Source: Daucus carota subsp. sativus
Taxonomy: Eukaryota > Streptophyta > Magnoliopsida > Apiales > Apiaceae
Length of the DNA stretch: 64,000 bases
Reading direction: 5' to 3'
NCBI RefSeq assembly: GCF_001625215.2
Contig: NC_030386.2
Span: 20,120,545 to 20,184,544 of the forward strand
In this document: positions 35,401-47,000 of the stretch, one piece after another
Layout: every line of letters begins with the position of its first letter
Position numbering within the stretch: position 1 is the stretch's first letter
Notes under the pieces: generated by a model
Databases searched by the model: none
What the model was told of the DNA's origin: nothing
Seen by the model: the letters and a program-made list of their open reading frames with translations, nothing else
Made by a program: the position numbers and the translations under genes

Positions 35401-37149
35401 ACTATATGAGCCCAGTTCTTTCCAAGCAAGAAAAAAAATTCTAGAAAGAATGATCCAGATGCCTTAAAATTTATTTTGCAAAAACACAAAAAGAAAATTC
35501 ATAAATGACCTGATTGGTGAAAAAAACGCGGTCTTTCTTGTAAAACGTGGCAGGGTAAACCCAAGAATAGCAGATAAAATGAACACGACCATAGCCAGGA
35601 ACATCTTCAAGCGTAAGGGTCTTAAGGTAGAATTCATGGTGGTGATTATTCTTAATGATAAATGCCCCTGGCACTCCATCACTCTCCTTGTCCCAATCAA
35701 AACTAACGTCGAACGTTGCATCACTCACTGTTTTAGGAGTTTTCGAAGTCCAGTTCTCCAGAATGGCCGGTTTGCCATGTTTCCCATGCACCTTATTGTC
35801 TGTAAACACCAGGTGTAGCATTAGTTTGCTCCAAATACAAAAGAAGTGTCATCTTATCAAAGGTCTGCAGATTTTCAGTAAAAACAGACTAAAATAATGA
35901 ACATGCACCATTTGACTTTGAATCTGTTACAGATTTTTTACATGGTTGACTCAGATTGATCTTAAAGAATATGTGCACTTAATGAGATTGATCTTGTTTT
36001 ATTATAATCTAAGCATCTGATTCTCCAAGTAAATTTATAACCAATCTCATGTCTTCATGAGTCTTCTGCAATACATTATCATAAGAACAGAGTGGGAATT
36101 ATTTTATAAACAGATGCAAAATAGCAGTGGGGTAAAAGTACTTGAAACATCAAAAGATGGAGATTTTTATTTTAAAATCACAAAGGAATAATTAGCACTA
36201 TTATCCTACCGACAGAATAATAAATGAAATGGCCCATCTGAGTGTCTGCACTGCTGAAATATTTATTCTTCAGCATCAACCATGTTATTAGTATTATTCC
36301 TTCCATCATTATAAACTTCTAACTCCAATGATGCCAGTACGGTCCATTGAGTTTTTTCATGCATTTCCACGAGTTCTAACTCAATCATTAGCGTTTTTAT
36401 TCAGAATAGAAAATCAGAAAATAATTTTTTAAATATAGAGCCAGAACTCGTGGAAATACATGAAAACAGTCAAAAACGTCTTATATAACGGAGCAGAGGG
36501 AGAAATTCGTAAACTATACAAGAGTGACTCTTCCCACAATATATGTCCTTGTATCAGAACCTGGTGAAGGGTTCGTCTCTCACCCGAAAAAAAGTATGCA
36601 TGAGTATTTAAATTTCTTATTTTCGGTCTGACGATCTTAATTATTCTTGGAACTACGGTCCTAGTCGAGACAGCAACTTTTCAACGAGACGTAAGCTACT
36701 CTAAAGCCACTCCCTCAATCATTTGTATATGTTCACTATTTGCATGCATTTCGAGACTCTTACAAAGTATAGTCTATAATAATTTTTAAAAATTTTCTTT
36801 TTTTATATAAAAATTTAAATATCAAATTTTTATTCAGAAAAATAAAGAATTTAAAAAAATATTATGAAACTATACTTTAAATGAGTCGTGCCAAAAAATA
36901 ATCATATACAATTGAATGCGACGGAGGGACTTTCGAACAAGAGAAGGGGTGGTGCAAAACAAACAGAGTTCATCAGTAAAAATTCAGACAGAAGAACATA
37001 CCATGTGTGTCAACATTAACAGCACTGACAAGCTGCAAGGAGATCTTATGTCCCAATATCTCATCAGACCAATCACGAACCGAAGCCGTAACATCATTCA
37101 GCTCAAACAAGTTCTTCTTCATCACCACGACACTCCCTTTGATCTTCAT
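32476..37149 (-). CDS. Linoleate 9S-lipoxygenase
   Basis: Nine exons read leftwards: 37149-37002, 35799-35510, 35366-35126, 34892-34551, 34454-34369, 34243-34163, 34032-33728, 33648-33385 and 33229-32476. They total 2511 nt (836 aa), all GT-AG and in frame. The enzyme is a non-haem iron dioxygenase that oxygenates linoleic/linolenic acid. A PLAT/C2 domain (about residues 1-145) precedes the catalytic domain. The iron ligands are His497 (QLISHW), His502 (LLTHA), His688 and Asn692 ([11 protein letters not shown]) and the C-terminal Ile836 (GIPNSVSI). The KTVFPEKF segment carries the Thr-Val pair typical of 9-LOX rather than 13-LOX. There is no transit peptide, so it is cytosolic. The ATG at 37149 gives [13 protein letters not shown], slightly shorter at the N-terminus than most 9-LOX. 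Intron 1 (about 1.2 kb) holds two MITEs. Confidence 0.95.
36297..36502. mobile_element. Stowaway-like hairpin MITE in LOX intron 1
   Basis: Inverted arms TTTTCATGCATTTCCACGAG (about 36356) and the complement of CTCGTGGAAATACATGAAAA (about 36447) are near-identical. The outer ends, TTCCTTCCATCATTATAAAC and the complement of GGAGCAGAGGGAG, resemble eroded CTCCCTCCGTTCC-type Stowaway ends. Boundaries are approximate and the TA duplication is not certain. Confidence 0.55.
36741..36892. mobile_element. Small hairpin MITE in LOX intron 1
   Basis: The arms TGCATTTCGAGACTCTTACA and the complement of TTAAATGAGTCGTGCC enclose a poly-T/poly-A stem. It belongs to the same family as the hairpin at 8121-8267: both have a GACTCTTA arm and an AAACTATA...TAGT.T pairing. 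It lies about 110 bases upstream of exon 1's 3' splice partner region, within intron 1. Confidence 0.6.
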
Positions 37150-39523
37150 GCTTTCTTGCACCTCACCACACAAAAACAAAGAAACTTAAACTCACAACTA
37201 TGAAGTATTTATGATCAGTTTGAAGTGAATGAGTTGGTAAGAAACTAACAAGACTCTTTTATAGGGACTTGTGGGAGAATAAAATTTAGCAGTGGGATAA
37301 CCAAGAAGTTTCTTTTTTATGCAGAGTTTGCAAAAGTCGTATACATGAAAGTAACAAATTATTCTAAAATAGTCATTGCAGGTGTGAACATGCTACAGTG
37401 TTTGTTATTTTATTTACATGGGGAGGAACAAACGGAGAAGATTCTTGCTGTGGTCATGAGAAAAATGATAAAGACTGCAAAGGGTAGAGAGTTTGGTTGA
37501 TCGGGTCAAATTTCTTAAAGATTAATCTACATCCGATCTACTCAATACTATCAGATCGAGCGCTTTGTTTTATCATATTTCAAAAAAAAAAATCAAGAGT
37601 AAAATATTTTTTGGAAATCGAACTTCATCTGTTTTTTTATTTTGATAACCGAATTTTAAAATTGTTATATGATGGTTGGTATTATTTTAATTTATAAAAA
37701 AGTGACGAATAACCACCTTTTGAGGAAAAAAATTAGTTTTTTTGCTCAAAAAAGTGGTCCGTGATTATTTCTTTGAAACATTAAAATAATATCTAAAATC
37801 TTATTATAAATTTAAATTAAGATCAATAAAATACAAAAATCCTTTAATCAATCACTACTTTATACTTTACTTAAAAAATTTTGTTTTTAAACAAAATAGG
37901 CAAAAATATACCTTTTTAAGTACTTAAATTTTACAAATAAACGATAACGATACCTTGTAAAATATACCTATGAAATAATTACATCTTCATAATTGTGCCA
38001 AACATCTTAGCATTGAAATTTTAATTAATGACCTTTTTGTGGAAAGACGTATTTTGGGAAAATATACTATTTTAAGGATTCATTTGGTTGCCTATACTTG
38101 CCTTATAGTTAAACTCGTCATAATTTCGAAATAATATGATATTGTTCGTTTCAGATATAGTCCTCACGAATTTGTTTTAGTGCACCTCTCAAAAAGTCTA
38201 GTATCAGGGAAGTTTTTTTATTTTTTTTCACAAGATACTTTCTCGTATAACGAATGTATCAGAATACAAAAGCTGCTGCCAGGAGTTCTTTTCATTCAAG
38301 AAAGTTTACCATCTAATCCTCGGACATGCAAAGATGACCGGGGACACTTAGACAATAAAATTTTAATGTTCGATAAGAAAACACCCGTAAGAGGTCCCAC
38401 TTCTTCCTTCCACTCGCGCATCCTGAAAAAATACAATAAAATAAAAGAATATAATAAGTTCACACATACAATAAATAATCGAATTATTTAAAACGAAAAA
38501 GGAAAAAGTCAACAAACTCATAATCAGAAAAAAATATGATTATGATATAATTTTTAAAGATAGGAAAAGTAAAATTCAAACTTATGTAAAACAAAATATT
38601 AAAAAATTACGCCAAAGAGATGATGAGATCTCTTTGGTTAGATACATAAAAAAATAATACAATATAAAATATAAATCTCAATAGAAAATAATTAAATGAT
38701 ATCTCAATAAATTTTTTTAAAAAAATATAAATATGAAAATTAATTGAAAATATAAAACATAGCTAAGATATATCTACTAAAATATAAGACAAAATTTTGT
38801 CAAACAAATATATCACGATTATAGTTAATCATCATTATCATCATAATATAAATTTGGTATACACCAATGAAACAGTCAACCATTAATGGCGCAATAATAC
38901 CTCATTAAGGTATAATAAAGCCATCTTTTATGGACCCATGAATAATAGAATTCAGGTACAAAATCAACATTAAAGACTATCAATTAATTTTCTAATGAAG
39001 ACACAAAAATTCAAATTATAAGGCAGAGAAAAGTCAAATTCTAAATAAATAAATTTAAAAAATATCAACTTGCTATTCAAAAAAACTAAGATTAAGGTCT
39101 ACATTACTACTTTATCACCAAACAATATCCAAAATTATAAAGCTAAAATTACAAACAAGCAATAAAATTAGTCAATAAGCTAATCTAATTATACCACTCG
39201 CACTAATTAAGTCACCACCTCCACCACTATCATCCAAGAACGGCATACAATCATCACGGGTACCGGAGGAAAACTAAAAATCAAAAAGGAGAATATAAAA
39301 CACATAAAATATAAGATACAAAACAATTAGAATTTAAGCACACAATTATATCCGATCATAAAAAAATATATATGAACTAGGTCACAATAATATTTATAAT
39401 CACATAATAATAATCATATAGTTTTATGTTTTGAAAAGATCACACCTGTTCTTCGATCTTTTTCTTTCAGCTTTGAATCAGTATGGAGCAATCCTTCCGT
39501 TTTTAAAAATGTTCAAGACAAAC
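37150..39523. other. LOX promoter and long AT-rich spacer
   Basis: The first few hundred bases upstream of the ATG at 37149 are the likely LOX promoter. CTCTTTTATAGGGAC at about 37253 may be its TATA box (minus strand TATAAAAG). The rest, to about 39.5 kb, is AT-rich with no recognised gene or bounded repeat. Confidence 0.5.
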
Positions 39524-39605
39524 CTGTAGTGTGGAAAGCCATGGCCATAACACCAAAAATATCTGGATCTGCTGCTTTGGCAAGAAGGCGATCCAAAGTA
39601 CGCCC
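39524..39605 (-). pseudogene. Orphan exon-like fragment
   Basis: On the minus strand an 82-nt segment reads GRTLDRLLAKAADPDIFGVM then AMAFHTT, bounded by an AG 3' splice site (CATACACAG) and a GT 5' splice site (CTACAG/GTTTGT). The frame is open and codon-like. No neighbouring exon with compatible phase is visible, and I do not recognise the protein. It may be a surviving exon of a dead or captured gene, or chance. Confidence 0.35.
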
Positions 39606-39811
39606 CTGTGTATGTGTGTTTTGGGAATTGAAAATAATTATCGGTGCCTTGTGTAGTTTAGGTTGGGGGTTTTTCTTCAACATTTTATTTGTAGTACCAG
39701 TGTTTACATTCTAATCTTTTTGTCCCTCATCCAACCGACAATTTCCTCCTCACGCATCGAACTCGACCCCTGTCCAATGCTACATCCTCGAGTGTGATCT
39801 ACCTTCCCTCA

Positions 39812-42011
39812 GCTAATATCAGTGTTGTAAAAAGCGCATTAAGCGGTCAATTAAGCGGAATCGGCCCTAAAGCGCTTCGATTTTGTACTAAGCGGGAGAT
39901 TAAGCGTTTTTGAAAATTAAGCGGACAATTAAACGGATTAAGCGGTCGTTAAGCGGTAATTAAGCGGTCAAAATGATGTTGACTTGATAAATTTTTTTTG
40001 AAAAAAATTTAAAATATTAATTTTTTAATAATATAACTATAATTATATTATAAAATTAAAAAAATATATATTTTATCAGAAATATTAAAAATGCATATTC
40101 TTAATACAACATAATATTATTTTTAAATATATTAATATTATAACTAAATATTTAATTATATTTAATTAATCCGCCTTAAAATTCCGCTTAAGCGTTGATT
40201 AGTCCATATTTTTGCATATTTAAATGCCTATCTTTTGTTTATTTTCGTAGTATTAATTGCTTATTTATTTTATTTCAGGAAATTGTAGATAAATAAAGAA
40301 AGAAGAGAAAATGCAAGAAAAAGGGAGAAAAAGAAAAGAAAAGAAGAAAATCAAAGAAAGTTGGCAAGTAAGGGGACACATGGAAGGCTATGATCCACCC
40401 AACACACATCCCACATGGATGGATTAGATTTAGCCACCCTACCCCTAAACCCTACATTTTTAGCTATAAATACCCCCACCCCTTTACTTGTAATCACCAT
40501 CTTTTTAACCTAGTTTTTTCCTAGTTGGTAGGTAGTATAGTGATAGATCTTCTTTTGTTCTCTCAATTTCATACCATATTTGTAAACACTTTTATTTTTA
40601 ATGCAAATCTTCTTGTAGCTTAATCTTGTATTGTCTTAATTTTCTTGCTCCAAGTGAAATGTTGCTTCTTAGTACCACCATATGCTTAATTGCTTTTTGG
40701 GAAAAAAAGAAGTCATTGAGCTTGTGATTAATGTAGATCTCTTATTGTAGATTTCATTTTAGTAAGAAGTTAAATTCTAGCACAAAATTTAATTTGTGTT
40801 AGGGTTTCAGATTTCTAAAAGTTATATAGTAAGTTAATTCGGTAGTTTTATTTTATTAATCAGCAGCCCCTTTTGTGTTCATTTATTCAGCCGTTTTTAT
40901 GATATTTTTGTTTTGTTTCTTTTAAAGCAAACCCAGTACTAACTCCTCTGTTTTTCTCGCATCACCCCCTTCTCCTGTTCTGTTTTCTTTTGCGAGCTGT
41001 AGCACCGAGTTCGAGTTCTGTTTCTGCGTAGTCATTTTATGCCGAGTTTAATCACTGAGTCAGTCCCGAGTTTGCCGAGTCATGATTTTGCTTCGTTTCA
41101 GAGTCGTAGTTGTAGTTTTTGTAACGAGTTTCGGTGTTGCCGCGTTTCTTGTTTTGATGAGTTCTGTCTGAGTCGAGAGTCCTGTTTTGCTTGGGTTTTG
41201 TTTACTTCGAGTCAGCCGAGTTTCCGAGCCTCCGAGTAGTGTTTCCTGCTGCGTTTTGGGCCCCCTTTTGCTTATTTAGTTTCGATTCGCTGTATTGTTT
41301 CATTTTGCGGCCGAAGCTGATTCCACCGAGTCATAGTTGTAGAGTTTTGGCTGCGTTTTATTCTTTGTTTGTATGTGTCGAGTTAATGGCTTGCTGGCTC
41401 ACGTTTTTTTTTTTTTTTGCATTCTGGGTCTTACAATACTTTGGCCGAATTTGTCCACATTTTCTGGTACAGATCTTTGATTGGCCTGGATTAATTTAAA
41501 TATGTTTAAGTTTTGTTCTCGTAAGTTTGTTTTTAATAATCAAGTTTGATTTGGTTTCTCTTTAACATATATTGGCCAGCTTTAGTTTCAATAATGCCAC
41601 GCCGATTTGTCTTTATTAATTAAAGTTTTAATTTAATTCATTTTTTGTTGATTAAGATTAAGCGGTTTCATTTAACGAGTAGTTAGTTAGTTAGATTAAT
41701 TACATAAGTGAGTTCACTAAGTAGTAATTAATTAGTTTAATGACTTTTTTTTTTAAGTGATAATTTTAGACTTAATTTTTACCCTCTTCTCAAAATTATG
41801 TTCTAATTCGCCTAGGTTAAAGATTAAGGTTTCGAAAATAATTTTAATCTCTGTGGATCGAATCTTAAATATTAAAACGGTGATCGTGCGCTTGCGATTA
41901 TTTTTAAAATCTCTTTTCGAGCACATCAAGCGTCCGCTTTACCGCTTAAGCGCTAGAAGATCCTCGTGCCGCTTAGAACCGATTTGCGCTTTTCACAACA
42001 CTGGCTAATAT
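39812..42011. mobile_element. hAT MITE split by a solo LTR
   Basis: The element spans 39820-42003, with ends CAGTGTTGTAAAAAGCGC and, inverted, CAGTGTTGTGAAAAGCGC (one mismatch). It is flanked by the exact 8-bp repeat GCTAATAT (39812-39819 and 42004-42011). Subterminal TTAAGCGG / CCGCTTAA motifs are dense at both ends. Removing the 1733-bp LTR and its 5-bp duplication leaves about 446 bp, a non-autonomous hAT element. It shares terminal bases with the element at 14708, but its subterminal motif is AAGCGG instead of AATCGG. Confidence 0.92.
40191..41933. mobile_element. Solo LTR inserted in the hAT element
   Basis: The segment 40196-41928 (1733 bp) begins TGATTAGTCC and ends GAGCACATCA, the canonical TG...CA. 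It is flanked by the exact 5-bp repeat AGCGT (40191-40195 and 41929-41933). A TATA box (CTATAAATACCCCC, about 40463) marks the plausible LTR promoter. The 3' part has a TCTCTGTGGATCGAATCTTA...GTGCGCTTGCG theme that I associate with long LTRs of plant Ty3/gypsy elements. No internal retrotransposon sequence or second LTR is present, so it most likely arose by LTR-LTR recombination. The open frames inside it are not recognisable proteins. Confidence 0.88.
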
Positions 42012-42560
42012 TAGAAGTTCATCTGATTATCTGCCTTCCTTAAAATTCATACCGGAAAAAACCACATACCCTAATCTCGATCCCATACTCTGGTGGCCCC
42101 ACTTACCTCGTCCGTGGGCCACTAGAACTCATATAAAATCGTTAAGAACCGTCATAACTTGACTCTAATACCATATGTTGGGCATGCTCAGCGAGCCATA
42201 GTCATAAATTCATGACAGTATATGATATTGTCCGCTGATTGTTAGGACTCTGTGGTGGTTAGGGGCCAAAATTTAGAATATAAGTAGTCAAATAGTCCAG
42301 ACAACTCCAATAATATGAGACTTTTTAATAGATGTCCGAAAACAAAATCATGCGGATTAAGTCCAAAACGGATAATATCACAAAATCATTTATGACTCGC
42401 TTAGCATGTTCAACACGTGGTATTAGAGCGAGATTGTGATAGTCGGTAACAACCTGTGATGGGCACCAAAATGGGGTATCAGAGCTAGATTGTGGCACAA
42501 TATATTTTCTTAGATGTTAATTAACAAACTGGCAATATTCTGCGAGGACGGCTAATAATA
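42012..42560. other. Repeat-derived spacer with PBS-like motifs
   Basis: Contains an inverted pair, GGGCATGCTCAGCGAGCCATAG near 42180 and GACTCGCTTAGCATGTTCAAC near 42393. It also holds two sequences resembling the initiator-tRNA primer-binding site of copia elements (GGTATTAGAGCGAGATTG near 42419; GGGTATCAGAGCTAGATTG near 42474). It looks like debris of one or more small retroelements, but no boundaries can be drawn. Confidence 0.5.
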
Positions 42561-42564
42561 GAAT

Positions 42565-42965
42565 CCTGAAGACATTTTGGCTGATTTAAGTAATAATACA
42601 GAAATGCAGGAAAGAATTATGGGCTTCCAGGTTAACCCTTGTGGAAATAAAGCTCAAGATCATATCAAACAGAGATGCATCTGGAATTATCACGTCAGGA
42701 GATTTACAAAAGTTTGCCATGGGGACAGAAAAGAAACACAAGAACAACGACTGTATAATTATATCAGCTCTTAAAGCAATAAAATCATTGAATTTGACAT
42801 ATCAGGTCTTAAAGTAGGTAGAAAGCATGTGAGAGCTCTCACACGAAAGAGACGAGACTCCACGAGGAGGAGATTTGAATTTTGTCGCTGCTATGTTTCT
42901 GGTACAGGAAAAAGTAGTCGAAATGTAGGGAAGAATGCAGGTTTAGTGTCACAACGTGATCGTAC
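42565..42965 (+). pseudogene. Truncated copy of the 54-57 kb His-tract gene
   Basis: 42568-42840 lines up with 55335-55590 of exon 3 of that gene. Matching points are ATTTTGGCTGATTTAAGTAA, GAAATGCAGGAAAGAATTATGGG, AGAGATGCATCTGGAA and GGGGACAGAAAAGAAACACA. The alignment resumes at about 42900-42965 with AGTAGTCGAAATGTAGGGAA and TTTAGTGTCACAACGTGATC, matching 55678-55728. Codons 55590-55655 are missing or scrambled, and the frame is broken. No flanking exons are present, so it is a partial duplication now 12.8 kb from its source, in the same orientation. Confidence 0.8.
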
Positions 42966-43492
42966 ATTAAGTTAAATATATAAAAATGGCAATATACCAC
43001 AAATTCTCTGCCTTGCATTAAGTTATTACTCTTATAATCATACATGCCAGTCTGATGTTTACATTGCATTGCCTCAAATGTTTTGGTGAAAAACAGAAGT
43101 ATCAAAAGCTTTGCAACCATATAACACAAAGCTGCTATAACAACACTCAACCTGCTAAACAAAGAAAATTGATCACAATTTTGAGATTTGACCTCTGCTC
43201 CTAGTGCGCCCAATAAAGCTCATTTTAGCTCCAGCCCTGGTTCGTACAAGCATGACTGATGAAGATCAAAATTTGATCTGCTTCAGAATGTGGGACATAT
43301 ATGAAATCCAAATATAATGGACATGACTTATAAACTGAAATGCTTCATTGAGCTGCAGCTAAAACATAAATTTTACTCAACGTTACATGTTAGCGTTTCC
43401 CGACTCCTTAATAGCAGTATGAATCTAAGTTATACAGGGCTCATATAAGGAGGTCATTAGGATATGCAACCTTGTTGCTTTGTTTACTTCGT
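42966..43492. other. Spacer
   Basis: No gene is recognised. The minus-strand frame ending near 42839 overlaps the dead copy and has no family features. Confidence 0.4.
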
Positions 43493-43673
43493 AAAGTGAC
43501 CAATTCTCCCAAAACCTCAAGGTGTTGGGAGGAGGGCTTACTAGAATTATATTATATTCTAAAAAGCCCATGTTTTGTGAACTTGAGCTCTGATACCATG
43601 TTAAGTGACCAATTCTCCCAAAACCTCAAGGTGTTGGGAGGAGGACTTACGAGGATCATATTATATTCTAACA
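43493..43673 (-). mobile_element. Miniature LTR retrotransposon (TRIM-like)
   Basis: Read on the minus strand: a 75-bp LTR (43673-43599) starting TGTTAGAATATAAT and ending CACTTAACA, then at once TGGTATCAGAGCTC (43598-43585), a primer-binding site complementary to initiator Met-tRNA. About 25 more bases follow, and then a second copy of the repeat (about 43561-43493), which has lost its last bases. The LTRs share CCTCCTCCCAACACCTTGAG and TTTTGGGAGAATTGGTCACT. AGAAG and CGAAG on the two sides may be the remains of a 5-bp duplication. It cannot code for anything. Total about 180 bp. Confidence 0.75.
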
Positions 43674-44022
43674 CTTCTCTAACAGTTTGTCTAACAACTT
43701 CAGGAAAATAAATGTTGTGATTTACATTAGTGGTTATACAATGAACTGTTTGTTCCTTATTTATAATGCTACAAAATAATGAAAGAGGAGGAACAGATGA
43801 GGATGTGGTTGTGAGTTGCCAGGAGTCAGAGCATATCAGCAGGATGCAATAAAGCTAGTACATTTAGTGTGTGAATAATCTTGATATAGTCAAACATGTA
43901 GAGCAACCTTTTGACAAAGTAAGATTTAAGCACCGTAATATTGAACACCTAGTTTTGATGCTTATTAAACTACTTCTGCCATATTGCAATTTCATGTAGA
44001 ATGATAACACTGCTTACCCAGA

Positions 44023-47000
44023 TCAATGATAGACAGAATGAGCACCATGATAATTCCAACCCTGAAGAGTAACTCTTGGGGTGACACCTGGAGGGACCTC
44101 GAAGGAGAGAGTGATAGTCATGACTTCACCAGGAACAAGGGAGAAATAATTGTCCGAATAATGAACTGGAAGAATTCTTGTGTCCTCTCCTTCTTTCTGA
44201 TCTTTCTTTGAACCGTTAACAGAGAAATGGAGAAAGAAAGCAACACCAGTCTCAGATCCATTAATTTCCACAGTTTTCAAACCATTAGGTTCCCCTGAGA
44301 ACTTGCGGTAAATCCTCTGAACTATATTATTATTAACCTGCTGCTCTTCATGATTATGTACAGATCTCGATGAGGAACTATCAAAATCATTGTTGCTGTT
44401 AATGTGAGCAAAATTATTTTTGTATAGCAAATTTTTGGAATCTGGTTTCTTTGAGGTGTTCTCTACATGCATCCGCATTTCATAACTTGACCCACGTATC
44501 ATAGTCAGCGAAGTTATTTTGAGGGGTACTGTCTTCTTCCTGTATGGTTCCAATGATTTGTAATCACCACCAGGAGGATGCAACCAATAAAAGTTCCTTG
44601 ACAATATGCTGTCATCTGATACATTGTAAAATTTGAGAAGCAAAAAGTAGACAGGCTTTGGTTTTTTAGACTTTGGGTACTTCATCTCTATTATCGGTAC
44701 AGTTTTCTTAGATGGAACAGAGAGTACTTCAGTTACTTTGTAGTATGGACAAGCTCCATCCAAATCCCACACAGATACTTCTATTGCCACATTTGACAAT
44801 CTATCAGCTGTAGTGTTAACAACCTGCTTGGCAGACAAATAGAAATGCAATAAGTTTCAGTTCCCATTAAGTTTGTACATTTAACATAGAAATAGTGACC
44901 AGCAAATTTACATGTCCTTGTAGTTTTTTCCTTAAACTTTATGATTAAAAACTACACCAGTATCCTACGTTTTTAGGTCACTCTTCTCGGAAACTCCTCA
45001 TAGCAGATAGAGTAAAATTATTTCTTCTTAATTCAAAAAATTTTAAAAGATATATTACGCATCTACGATTTTTTTAAGAAAATAGATGGTATTGCGTAAG
45101 ATTACTCCCTGCACTATTAAGGATAAAGGGCACAGGACAATGTATTTACAGAATCACCATCTCCCAATCAAGTTTGTTAACAAATGTCGATATTACCTCT
45201 ATAAAATATGTTGCCAGATTTAGCTGGACATGTATTGGTTCTGCTGCTGAGCGACAACCATAAAACCCTGCAGTTTGATCATGAAGATGATCATAAAATT
45301 GGCCTCTTAGACCTGTCCAAGGATTTTGTGTTTTCCATATTAGGACTCCTGTGTATTTACTCCACATTCGAGAAGTCCAGCCTTCTAGCAGAGCTCTGTA
45401 CTGTATATAATTAACTAGTTGGGCCTGAAATGATATTTCAACAAGTAAACTCAGAGAACAGAAGAAAGTTGGCACAGCACTACACCATTAGCACCAAAAT
45501 AGTATGTCCTACCTTGAGACAAAAATCGTCAAGATCCTTTGTGGTACCATATTGCAATATTTGATCATGAACTAAGCTTGGCTTTGAATAAGGAATGTAT
45601 TTATGGTAATCCCATATAGGATTCGGAACCTCTTTTACATAGCCATCAGAGAGCTTAGTAAACAAAGGAATCTGCCATCCCTCTGGAGGCATTGTTGCCC
45701 TGATAGTAGCTGCAACAGGCATTCCAACCGAACCAACCTCAGGGTTGAAGCCATACTTGTAGAAATCATCCTTAAAAAAGTTTTCAGGGTTCTGAATTTC
45801 ATATGGCCCATCCGTGAAATCTCCTTTACCGTTTGCAAAGCCATCCCACATAGATCCTTGTACATAAATGCGTGTACCATCAAGATATTGACTAGGATCC
45901 TTTAAAACTGGGGAGAGTTCTTTTGTTAAGTTTTCAGTTTCATTGATTTTCTGAAAATATGGATGGAGTTTAAGATCATTTTTTAAAGCTGTGTTGATAT
46001 CATCCGGTGGAACTTGTTCATTGCCCCCTACCCAAAGAGCAAGACTAGGATGATTTCTGAGAAGCTTGACAGTGTCTCTTGCACAGAACATGAAAAGGTC
46101 ATGATCTAAAGGACCATCAGGGTTTGAAACTGGATCACCTCGTCCATCAACATCTCCAGTTATCCAAAACTCTTGCCAAACCTATAAATACATCAGGGCA
46201 GTCATGCTTGGTGGTACTCACTTAAATACATACTGGATAAGAATTTAAACTTGAAGATGAACTTATCAAAAAAGAGTCGCAACATAAGATAGAACATGAT
46301 GCAGAATAGTAGCATATGATGCAGAATAGTGCACTGGAACAAGAACAAATAATCAATTACTCTAATATGAAACTTCACCGACTAAATTTATATGCAACAC
46401 TGAAAATTTTAGCATGTCATGAAATATACTCTAAACAATGCACATGGCCACATGGAGTTCTTACCAGCAGTCCATAAATATCACAGTAATGGTAAAACTC
46501 GGGTCTCTCAGCCAATCCACCACCCCAACAGCGTATCATGTTGAAGTTCATATCTGCATGAAATTTGATATCCGTTTTATAACGTTCGTCTGAAAGTCGT
46601 AATAGTCCATCAGACAATATCCAGTTGCCTCCGCGGATAAAAATTGGTTGATCATTCACCTTAAACAACCTGTAACATGCAAATGCAATAATGGTAACTC
46701 GCACCCCTTGCATAAAAAAGGTGAAGTTATGCATCGATAATATGAGCGAATCTTTACCTTCCCCCAGTTGCACTATCAATGTGGCTTTCAATTTTGCGAA
46801 ATCCAAATGGATGGCTCCATGAATCAGACTCCCCAAAACCCTTCACCTCAACAGATATTTCAACATTGTAGAGAGATTGCTTTCCCATGCCATTTGGCCA
46901 CCATAGATTAGGCTTGTAAAAGAAAGCCTGTACAAGACCATTAACATCCTAACTAGAGTGCTAAGAAAGAGTAAATGATGCAATAGTAACACATATTCTC

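Noticed and set aside
41039..41499. Two overlapping frames inside the solo LTR
   Set aside because: They lie in a pyrimidine-rich part of the LTR, lack recognisable domains and are better explained as LTR leader sequence.
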